Assembly (NCBI RefSeq): GCF_947179165.1
Contig: NC_077245.1
Coordinates: forward strand, 23,418,740-23,482,739
From: Solanum dulcamara
Lineage: Eukaryota > Streptophyta > Magnoliopsida > Solanales > Solanaceae
Direction of reading: 5' to 3'
Length of the DNA stretch: 64,000 nt
Shown: one piece after another, positions 54,749-64,000 of the stretch
Layout: every line of letters begins with the position of its first letter
How positions within the stretch are numbered: position 1 is the stretch's first letter
The notes under the pieces: model-generated
Database searches by the model: none
Told to the model about the DNA's origin: nothing
The model's input: the letters and a program-made list of their open reading frames with translations, nothing else
Translations under genes and position numbers: made by a program

Positions 54749-56045
54749 TTTGATATAAATATTACCTTATCATCATAGGTAATCTTGATACCTTGATCAA
54801 GTATATCATATAATTTTACACTATCTAGGAAGGTGGTTCCTAATAAGATTTCTAAAGCATCATTGTTTCCTTCTGGTTCAACTAGTAATCTTATAGGTAT
54901 GGTGTTATCTTCAAATTTTAAAATAGTTTCTATCATGTTTATTATTTCATGTTGTTTTCCATTGAAATCAGTATATTGATGTTTATCTTTTAGTTTATAC
55001 TACTGGCGATGATTACACAGCCTAAGGCTAATGTAATTTCACTAGCTCCTGTATCTAATAGGATGTTGATGGGCATGAATTTTATACCATTAAAATATTC
55101 TCCCTTAATCTTATAATTTTTTATTTCATCATTTTTGCTTATAACGTGGTCATATAAATCTTGCTGATTGCGTTTTTCTTATTGATGCAGATAGTTTTAT
55201 GACTCGAGTTTCGTCAAAGGATAATCGAGTCGTTGAATCTTGTTGGTTATATAAGGGTTTAAGTTGTAGATCTAAGTCTAATGGCGTATTTTCTATTTCT
55301 TGTATATATGCTATACTAAGCATTTGTATCTGACTGACTTCTTCGAATAGATGGGGATAATCTATTGCATTTTTTATGGCAAAGCAGTCTGAATGATGTG
55401 TATTTGAAATAGCATATGAGATTACATAAGTTATCGAATAGGGTCTATTGTATTTGTGAAAGAAATCTTTTCTTTTAAAATCTTGTATTAAGCTTAGTGT
55501 TTATCAAAGTCTTTATCTAGGAGATGGTATGAAATCCTAGGATAAATATTAAATTTAATCCTTCCATATTATAAATTTCCTCGTAATATAATCCTATACA
55601 GACTTCTTTTCTATTTATTATCTAAATATCTATAATAGCTAAATCTATTGAGGTATCTAATCATTTTCTGAATTTGGATTTTATTATTATCTGGATTGCT
55701 CCTATATGTATCCATCCAAGAGTATTTCAAATTTCTGTTTTTATTTTTCATAATTTATCTTGAATGTGTTTTTTAGATAGTAACGGTTTCATTACTTTAT
55801 TAGAAGTAACAGAGACTTCTAAAGCTCTTTCTTGGATATTTAATCCAAAAAATAAATGATGTTATTTTTTAAATCTAAATCTTTCGAATATATTTACATT
55901 AAATCCTTAGTAATTACTTAAAGAAAACTTTTTTTTGTATTTGTTTTAATTTTATTTTATCTATAAGTATATCTTGTTTATATTCTCTTGTCTATTCTAT
56001 CGTTTCTTCTATTATATCCTGAATAGTTTCTATTTTATTATTCAT
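54745..56045 (-). pseudogene. EPRV movement protein with retropepsin-like domain (copy C)
   Basis: ATG 56045 inside the CP end. The MP part (55300-56040) has several shifts. The protease-like part keeps Asp-Thr-Gly-Ala-Ser (about 55036-55050), followed by a one-base deletion. The C-terminal 63 codons (54745-54936) are open and keep ILLGTTFLD. The layout is identical to copy A, showing that the fusion is a feature of the virus and not of one damaged copy. Confidence 0.78.
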
Positions 56046-57362
56046 CTTGACTGTCTTCTCCTGACAAAGAATAATAATTTGTACCAGTTAAGATAAAAAC
56101 TGTATCGTCAGACTCAACTTCTTCAAAATTATTTCGTTGTATAAATTCTTCTGAATTTATCATTTCTTCAATATCATCATCGATTTCTATTTTTTTGCTA
56201 TTATTAGCAAATTTCTTTGGGCATCTATTTGCATAGTGTCCTATCTCTTTATAATAATAACATCTCCATTCTTTTGAATTTTTTCTCTTATTGTTTCTTT
56301 TGAAGAATGGTCTGTTATATCTGGTGTTCCCTTCTTTTTATAATATCTAGTCATTCTCTTTTTAAAATATTTTTTCTTAAAGAGTCTCTTCTTTTTATAT
56401 TTTCTTTTAATCTTTTTGTAGTAATAGGGACTTTCACATCAAATCATTATCGGTATTTTTGGATTATCACATCATAAGCTTACTTTCTTTCTTGATTCTT
56501 TAGTTGCTTTTGCTAGTATGACATGTGCACACCATGTACTAAACTTATCTTTTAAATGAGTTATTCTTTTCCCTAAAGTATTTGCTGTTCTGTGATTATA
56601 AGTATCTATTAATTTTTTGCCCCAAAGGTCTGGTATCTTAGTGAAAAATATTGGTAAATACATTTCTGTATTTTTTACTCTGTTATAAACATAGTAATAA
56701 TAATCTTGAAAGACACAAATATATTTATCTATTTCGCACATGTCACATAGCTGTAATCGTAACAAAACAATTTCATATTTTTTAATAGTTGCTAGGTCTT
56801 TTAGGAAGTTACCTTCTCCAGCAAATTCCAATCTTATTGCTTCTGTAGCTCTTGTAATTAAATTAGCAATATTATCATCCGTGCCGAAAATATCAATTTT
56901 AGTGGCTTCATTTAGATTTTGCCAAAATCTTAATAAACTATTTAATAGACTTCGTTCTATAAAATGTTTAGTAGTATCATAATCCATTTTGTTTACTGTG
57001 ATTGCTATCCTTAAAGAGGTTTTCCATTTATCTATAGCTTCTTCCGTATTATTAATGCAATCTAAATCTAGGTATATTCCAAATGGATTAATTTCTTCGC
57101 TTTTCATTGAACCTATTGGTGTATGGCTATCTTTTGCTCTTAGAGCGGCACTTATACCTGCATAAGTCCTAGAGGGTTTATTAAAACTTTGGCTAGTTTC
57201 AGTCTTAGTGGGAAGTTCGATAATGTTAGGATTAAAATCTACTTTTGGTTTATTATTATCCATTTTTAAATTTATCATATCACCTTCATTTTTTAACTTA
57301 GTTCCTTTTATATTTATTCTGAGATTATCTATTTCAGAATTTTTTGAATCGCAGCTTACCAT
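56038..57362 (-). pseudogene. EPRV coat protein (copy C, upstream unit)
   Basis: Open from ATG 57362 for 296 codons (to 56472), the longest intact capsid stretch in the window: N-terminal domain, capsid core (KMDYDTTKHFIERSLLNS; FFTKIPDLWGKKL) and part of the following region. A TGA then stops it; the basic segment, a CCHC knuckle with its second Cys changed to Tyr, and the acidic tail follow in broken frames. Near-identical to 25684-26331. Confidence 0.85.
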
Positions 57363-57617
57363 TTTAAGTTATTTCCTCCTTATCCTTCGGATATTTTTAT
57401 ATTTGCAATATGGGATCCTATAGTTTCCTATAGTTTTAACTACATGCTCTTCATCGATTTTTATTTCTTTTTGGGTTAACATATCTTTTAAATTCTGAAT
57501 TTCTTTAATTATTAAGTTTTCAAAGTAAATTATCGTTCTTTGTATTTCATACAAATCTTGTTCTATTTTTAGAGGATTCTCTTCGTTAAGTAATTTATAA
57601 GTGGTTTTATTATTCAT
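57356..57617 (-). pseudogene. EPRV ORF4 (copy C, upstream unit)
   Basis: Open from ATG 57617 for about 70 codons, then a one-base shift changes the end (57369). The ATG follows the ORF3 stop by one base. Similar to 145-402. Confidence 0.65.
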
Positions 57618-57618
57618 T

Positions 57619-57879
57619 TTATCCGAAGCTGGCTGACTGTTTTTTAAAGTAATAATTTTTTAATAATTTTAAATTATCTTTTTCTGCTACTATCTCATTA
57701 TTATTAGCGACTAGTATTTTTTGTATTCTTCTTATCTGTTCTAGATTAGTAAGGTCTATTTTCCTTAAATATCATTTATATTATTGATCTTTCATTTTAG
57801 CGAATTTTAAATTCTTTTGAAAAGTCCAATATAATCGATAGTTTAGTCTAATATCTGAAAAAGATGGTAGTTTTTTCAT
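57619..57879 (-). pseudogene. EPRV ORF3 (copy C, upstream unit)
   Basis: 86-codon frame with two stop codons near 57775. The N-terminus is Met-Lys-Lys-Leu-Pro-Ser-Phe-Ser-Asp-Ile, again like ORF2 and ending in Ser-Ala-Ser-Phe-Gly. This supports the ORF2/ORF3 duplication in a second lineage. Confidence 0.65.
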
Positions 57880-58023
57880 TATCCAAAACTAGAGGTGTGA
57901 GTATTGGTTTCATTTTTAATACGATGTATATTATCCATAAGTCCTTCTATAATTCTATCATAATCAAGTAGTATTTGTTTAGATCTAGCTATAGTAGCTT
58001 TATTTGTATTGTCTTGCTTAAGT
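57879..58023 (-). pseudogene. EPRV ORF2 (copy C, upstream unit), 5' end cut
   Basis: The last ~47 codons of ORF2, matching 26845-27000; the start is lost at the join with an inverted LTR fragment at about 58023. This is the right-hand limit of EPRV DNA in the window. Confidence 0.7.
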
Positions 58024-58420
58024 TTCACGATCCAATTCCTTAGGTCATGATGGCACCTACTATAACCCACCAGTAGGTAAGCCAACCCATCAACCCAGAA
58101 CTTCAAATAATGGATTTAAGGGCAGAAACTAAACAAGAGTAACGAATTATAAAGATAAGCAGAAAGAATAAGCAGAAAGTAAATCAAAACATGATATAAA
58201 CAACTAAAGATCCCTCCCAAAACCTGGAAGTCACAAGTACAGAGCTGCTACAAAATAAAAGATGAGTACAAGTCCCAAAAGTGGAATGAAAATATACATA
58301 ACAACTAACTAGTCTCAAAGGCAAAAGATGGGCCATCTATACTGAAGGAGACAGGAATGATCCAAAAAACGCCAAGTACTCACCCTGGTCTCCGAAGCTG
58401 ACTATAACAAGCTCGATCTA
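58023..58420 (-). mobile_element. El2-family LTR end, inverted fragment
   Basis: About 400 bases matching, on the minus strand, the last part of the El2-family LTR (as at 31737-32051, and with the segment that the El2 5' LTR lacks, as at 48600-48680). The LTR terminus abuts EPRV ORF2. At about 58420 it is joined head-to-head to a plus-strand LTR of the same family. Confidence 0.8.
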
Positions 58421-61400
58421 TAGTTGTCCCGAGTCATTTTTGATTAGTACCGGGTGTTGATTTTTAGAAAATTCTATGAAAAGTTAAGTCTTTGGAAATT
58501 TTGAGTTTTCATAAGTTTTAAGTATTAAAAAGTGGTATTTGAGGTCAATCAGAACTACAGGTCTCAAAACGGAATTCCGTCAATTCCAGCAGCTCCAAAA
58601 TGTCAAAATTATCTTAGGAGACTTTACGAAATCAGTTTTGGAGTTGTAACAAAGTTTTGAGGCCTTGAGTTGAGAAATTGAGGAATTTTAAGCTAAGGTT
58701 TGACTTTGGTCAACTTTTGAAGTTTCGATGCTCGAAATGGAATTTCGATGACTCTGTTGGATTCGTGAGATGGTTTTGGTCTAGAAGAAATGTTGGTTGA
58801 ATTTTTAGAGGTCCCGAGTTTTGGTATTTTGAACGCCTAAGTTGGTTTAGTTGCGACTTTTTGAGTTTGGACCAACGAGATCTTGAATTCAAATTATGAT
58901 AGATCCATCAGCATCGAAATGTCTAAATTAGGCTATTACCACTGTTGTAATAACTATCGAGGCAATCGATACGAGTTTGGGGGCCATTTGGCGCTTTTGA
59001 CTTTGAAAGTTAGCCTATGGTTGACTTTGGTCAACATTCTTAGAAAAGGCTCTCGAACGAAAATTCTGACTGTGTGGTTAGTTCTTTAATATCAATTTTG
59101 GTCTAGAAGAACACTATGTTCTCTTTCTGAGGATTCTAGACTAATATCGAGGCCCGTTGTGAAATGTGGCCTAAAATGACTTTTGAATGTGGAACCCACT
59201 TTCTATTAAAATGATCTCGTATGAGAATTATGAATGCTCCATTGAGTCCTAAATGTCAAATTTAGTGGGGTAACATATCTGATTTATTTTTATTGAATAT
59301 CGAACGAATCCCGATCACCCATCGGAGATTTTGGGATTTTCCAAAATCTGATTCTGGCAGCAGCTGGTGCAACCCATTTTTGGGTTTTTCTCCAACTTTA
59401 AAACCCTTTATCTTGAGTTATATAGCTCCAAATTGGGTGATTCAAAAGGAAAACTTGTGAGATTTTTCCTGGAAAATGCATTGGGAGCTTGTAAACGGAT
59501 TTGGAGCATTTGATTCAGGTAAAAATCGTGATCTTAGTTGCAGCAGTGTCCATTTTTGAAATGATTTTTTGAAGAACTTTGAGAAGTTATTTCTTGACCT
59601 ATATAAATCCGATTTTGATGATTCAAGAGTCTAAATTCAATAGAAGTTCATCAGAAATCTCTTGGTGATCTCATAAACGCAAGGGGAAGTTTCGTTTGAG
59701 GTAAAAATGCATTTTTAGTTACTAATTTAGTCTTTTCTGGAATAAAATTTTATTGAATTTTGAAAGAGTGTATCTTGTTTAATATAACTCTATTTTGAGT
59801 GATTTTTGAGGTTAGATTGTGAGGTTTTTTGTAAGGATTATCATAGTGCATTTTTTTTGGTTGAAAGAGTCTCGTTTCTTCATAATTTGCTGATTTTGAT
59901 GCTGCCATTTTGGTCTATTAGTCGGAATTTATGAGTTTTGGTTGCATGCTTGTCCCGCGTAGTTTCCAACCCTGAATTATATTATAAATTTGATTTGTGA
60001 GCTCGGGGTGATGTTTGGAACCTATTTTGGGGGGTCAAATCTAAAATTTCATATGCAGGTCCCACAATTCCCATTTTAGACCCCAAAATTGGTCCATTTC
60101 CAAAAATTATGAAATTAGTGTCTAAACAACCGTATTGACATCGTATTTCTATTTTTGATAGTGTGGCAGCATTCCGAGGCATTTCGAAAGGAAAAAGTTC
60201 AGCATAGTAATTTGGAGCCCGCGTGTTTAGCCTAGCCTACAGGTAGGCTACGGTTTACCTTTCTTTAGATTAAGCTAGAATATGTGAAAACATGTTAAAA
60301 TATTTGGAATTTGGGTTGGGTAGTTTGATTGTATATTTTAGGTGTTAGAAATCATGCTTTAGGCTTATTATCAGGTTTTTTGGATATTTAGAAGCATGTG
60401 TATCTTGTCGTTATTTGTTAGTATTGTAAGGATAGTTGAATGCATATGTTTTTGATACTAAGGAGTATGTTGGCCTTAGTATAGGATATAAACTTGCTCT
60501 AGATGCCCCGGCATCGCTCTGGTGGACTTAGTTCCTTATAGAATGGTGTAGCGGGCTAGTGCTTGGTAGTTTGGCCATAGTTAGGCATTACCCTTGCTCT
60601 TAAAAATATTCGCATCCATAAATTGTTATAATCGTGACTTTTATTATGTGTCGGCAATACTAGATTTTGTGATGGTTGACTTTGGCTTCAATTCCAGTTT
60701 TGGCGGCATATAAGTTGACTCATTTGGGAAAAGATTTTTGGTACTGTTGTATTCTAGTTGGGAAGTAGAATGTTTGGTATCATAGGATATATTATCTGTG
60801 AGTATCCGAGTACCAAGTCCCGACCTTCGTTCTGAATTATCGGGGAGCATCTAGGTACTCAGCCCCGACCTCTTCCAGCTTGCTAATATGATGAGCATCC
60901 GAGTATCTAGTCTCGACCTTGATCATACCAATGTATTAAGGCAAGCATCTTGGTACCAAGTTCCAGCCTCGACCGCACTTGTGTATTATGGCAAGTATCC
61001 GAGTATCCAGTCCCAACCTTGGCCATTTTAAACATTCGGGCAAGGATTTGAGTCCCAGTCCCGGTCTCGACCCCTAAGTCACCCCTAGATCGATTGACTC
61101 TTAGAGATTCTGGGTTTGGAAATGATATAGTACTTCGGCTCTTGACATCGCAGATTCTTGGTTCCTAGCCTTGGTAGTTGTAGCTATTTTGTGTACTCGG
61201 CGGGCTTATAAGAGTTCATCCAGGTTTTTATTTAACTTGTACACGAGTGTCTCGGCAAAGTGTAGTATGACTTCTATTTAGGCTATTCATCTTTTTCATA
61301 TTGTTTTTATCTTTTCTTCTCATTCAGCCTATGATGCCTACTTGCTACCTGTTGTCTTGGTACTCATACTATACTCTGCATCTACTTTTGTGATATAGGA

Positions 61401-61820
61401 CCGAGCACCAGCTACCGCCATGGATAGATCAAGCATGTTGTATTCAGCTTTGGAGACTAGGGTGAGCACTTGGCATTTTTGGATCATTCCTGTCTCCTTC
61501 AGTATGGATGGCCCATCTTTTGTCTTTTGAGACTAGCCAGTTGTTGTATATATTTTTGGTCCACTTTTAGGACTTGTACTCGTCTTTTATTTTATAGCAT
61601 CTCAGTACTTGTGACTTCCAGGTTTTGGAAGGATCTTTAGTTGTTTATATCATGTTTTAGTTTACTTCTGCTTATTCTTTCTGCCTATCTTTATAATTCG
61701 CCACTCTTATTTAGTTTTTGCCTTCAAACTCATTACTTGAAGTTCTGAATTGATAGGTTGACTTACCTACTAGTGGTTTATAGTAAGTGTCATCATAACC
61801 TAAGGAATTAGGTCATAACA
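58421..61820 (+). mobile_element. El4 5' LTR, lacking its first ~61 bases
   Basis: About 3.4 kb, ending in CATAACA. Minisatellite at 60795-61075. No gene seen. Confidence 0.87.
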
Positions 61821-61823
61821 AGT

Positions 61824-61836
61824 TGGTATTAGAGCC
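61824..61836 (+). promoter_or_regulatory. El4 primer-binding site
   Basis: TGGTATTAGAGCC: one change from the tRNA-Met site. Confidence 0.75.
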
Positions 61837-62027
61837 CCAGGTTCATTGGTCTCACTGTATAGAGCTAACGTCTAGTAGAGTCTCACGGATGGGTGCGAAG
61901 ATGTCCGTAACTTATCTTTGGGAGGCTACAGGATGTCATTAGGAACATTCTCTATGTTGAATCATTTCGTGTAGTATTGTGTCTTATTGATTTCTTGAAA
62001 TCTCATTCGTTCCACTCTTTTATAGGG

Positions 62028-63440
62028 ATGGTTCGTACACGCGGTACCATAGGTCATGATAACGTACCAAGGCCTGGCATGCCTAGAGGTCGTCCTCGTG
62101 GGACAGGTAGGGGAGCAGCACCAGCTCCCGACCTGGATATAGAACCAAAGAGACCACCACCACCAGCATAGCCCCCAGCTGCACCATTTTTGACCCTAGC
62201 ACTACATGCAGCGATTGTGCAGCTACTCATGGCTATTGGTGTTGTACCATAGGACCCGACCCCAGTAGAGGGCATACCAGCACTGCGGGATCTACCTGTC
62301 CAGCCAGCACCTAAGGTTCATCTGCCTCCACCAGTTGTTGCACCCTTGCCAGCAGTTCTAAAGGGAGTGATGTAATTACAGGATTAGAAGATGTTAGGGG
62401 TATTTCAAAGGCTATCACCCCCGATATTTTCTAGAGCCATTGGCGAGGATTCCATGGAGTTGTTGACTACCTGTCAAGAACAACTCCATTCCTTAGGTCT
62501 TGTGGAGTCTAGAGGCACCAACTTCACTGCTCACTAGTTTAGAGGGGTAGCCAAATAGTGGTGGCGCTCTTATTTGTAGTCCAAGCCAGCTGGGTCACCA
62601 CCATTTACATGGGCCTAGTTCTCAGAGGCTTACCTGACTCGATACATCCCTAGGAGTGTTATAGACCGACTCTAAGATCAGTTTACTCGATTGGAGGAAG
62701 GCCACATGATAATTGCAAAGTAGAGGCCAGATTTTATTAGCTTTCTCAATATGCCACTATGATTCTACCCACTGAGGACGAGCGGGTATGATATTTTATG
62801 TCCGGATTAAAACCTTACCTGAGGTTGGGGACCGAGCACTTAGTTTCTGTGAACCGCTCTTTTCTGTATATGGTGGATCATACCCGCACAATCGAGATTA
62901 TTCATTGTCAAGCCCAAGGAGGCAGCAATAAGAGACCTAGGCATCAGGGTAGCTACAATGGGTCCCAGCCTAGAGGCCATAATAGTTATGATAGGCCCCG
63001 CCAGCGGTTCCAGCAGGTTAGGTTCTAGTAGGGTCAGTCCAGCAGGCCGGTTTAGGTCGCCCTGCCAACAGTTGAGGGTAGTTAGCCACTTTAGGCGGTT
63101 CCACCACAGGGAAGAGCTCGAGGGGATCAGGTGCGCTTCCTTCCTACTGCAGATGAGTTATCACGGGTCGCTTATCTTTAGGATACTTTGACTATGGCTC
63201 ACTAGAGCACTAAGCTAGGGAGTGTCCCAGCCAGTCTAGACCATTGGTAGTAGCACCACCTCTACCAGGAGATAGACTGGGGTCACGGCTATGATGATGG
63301 TTAGTAGGGTGTTTAGGGAGGTTCTCGGGGAGGCAGGTCAAGTGGTAGGGCAAATGTTCGTGGGGGAGGCCGACAAGGCCACTTCTATGCTGCTCTGGCA
63401 AGGGCAGAGGCTAAGGCATCAGATGATGTTTTCACAGGTA
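62028..63440 (+). pseudogene. El4 gag
   Basis: Starts Met-Val-Arg-Thr-Arg with an Arg/Gly/Pro-rich first part (open to 62171), then the same capsid region as El2 with stops (about 62535-62700). The knuckle region near 63170-63230 is destroyed by stops and substitutions. The frames 62798-63028 and 63291-63530 are partial or chance. Confidence 0.7.
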
Positions 63441-64000
63441 CTATCATTATTTGTCAGCAGACTACTTCATCTTTATTTGATCCAGGTTCTATGTATTCCT
63501 ATTTGTCTATATATTTTGCTCCACATCTAGGTATTACTTATGAGTCACTTGAGGTCTCGTTGCATGTTTTGACCCCGGTTGGAGATTCTTTAGTAGTGGA
63601 TCAGGTTTGTAGATCTTGTACGGTGACTATTCAGGGGCATGAGACTCGAGCAGATCTTATTTTACTTGATATGTTGGACTTTGATGTTATTTTGGGAATG
63701 GATTGGCTATCCCCTCATCATGCGATTTTGGAATGTTATGCCAAGACTGTTACATTACCCATGCCTAGTATTCCCCCGATCTTGTGGCAGGGCATTTATA
63801 GTCGCTCACCAACTAAGATCAAATCTTTTATGCGGACCCGAAGGCTAGTTGGGTCCGGGTGCTTGGCGTACTTAGCATATGTCTGTGATGTGTCCAGTGA
63901 GGCCCCTACTATTGATTCAGTCCCTGTGGTTAGGGACAATACTGATGTCTTCCCTACTTACCTACATGGTCTACTCTAGAGAGATATATTAACTTTGCCA
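63441..64000 (+). pseudogene. El4 protease and linker to RT, cut by window edge
   Basis: Asp-Pro-Gly-Ser at about 63480, VILGMDWL at about 63690, then the linker ([15 protein letters not shown]), where a stop follows at about 63979. It is better preserved than gag and very similar to 33745-34260 of El2. RT would begin right of the window. Confidence 0.8.

Larger units (their letters stand above)
58421..64000 (+). mobile_element. El4: El2-family element, truncated left, runs off window
   Basis: LTR (58421-61820), primer site, gag and the start of pol. The first ~61 bases of the LTR are missing at the inverted join. Compared with El2 it has the six-unit minisatellite and lacks the 80-bp deletion. 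gag is decayed; the protease frame at the edge is open. Confidence 0.88.

Overview
The window is repeat-rich plant nuclear DNA, most likely from a solanaceous species. That assignment is inferred from two things: old caulimovirid (endogenous pararetrovirus, EPRV) DNA of the cavemo-/solendovirus type and long-LTR Ty3/gypsy chromoviruses. I find no host single-copy gene, tRNA or rRNA. Almost every base belongs either to broken EPRV DNA or to LTR retrotransposons that landed in it.

EPRV part. From position 1 to about 58,023 there is one EPRV locus, later split apart. It holds a plus-strand fragment (1-737), a short minus RT fragment (738-912), a nearly full circle on the minus strand (copy A, 913-7727), a roughly 615-bp (TTA)n microsatellite, a plus-strand partial copy (copy B, 8343-12890), and a minus-strand copy longer than one genome (copy C). 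Copy C now lies in four pieces: 52980-58023, 48853-49464, 24973-28662 and 12891-13484. Put together, the copies give the viral gene order: leader; ORF1 (which contains the tRNA-Met primer site); ORF2; ORF3 (a paralogue of ORF2); ORF4; coat protein with a CCHC knuckle; movement protein fused to a retropepsin-like domain; a second retropepsin-like domain with RT and RNase H; transactivator (TAV); and a promoter region. Successive ORFs meet at ATGA-type or short overlaps, or within a few bases, as expected for translation by reinitiation. All copies carry disabling lesions, but some single ORFs remain open (TAV of copy A, ORF2 of copy A, ORF1 of copies B and C).

Retrotransposon part. (1) El1, 13485-24972, a decayed chromovirus, sits in the MP gene of copy C with target duplication GTTCT; it was itself hit by a solo LTR (18416-20871). 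(2) El2, 28663-48852, with LTRs of about 3.4 kb, sits in the TAV gene of copy C. Its 3' LTR was hit by El3 (39839-48220). El3 is young and has an almost open gag-pol, but it lost integrase and its original 3' end in a recombination that duplicated 2,740 bp. (3) A solo LTR of an El2-like family (49465-52974, target duplication AATAC) sits in the RNase H region. (4) At 58,023 copy C is cut by an El2-family LTR end in inverted orientation, fused to El4, which runs off the right edge (58421-64000).

The order of events is readable: virus integration and rearrangement first, then El1, El2 and the solo LTRs, then El3. The points most worth checking are the viral architecture (two retropepsin-like domains, one fused to MP; duplicated small ORFs; primer site inside an ORF), the microsatellite at the inverted EPRV junction, and the El3 recombination.
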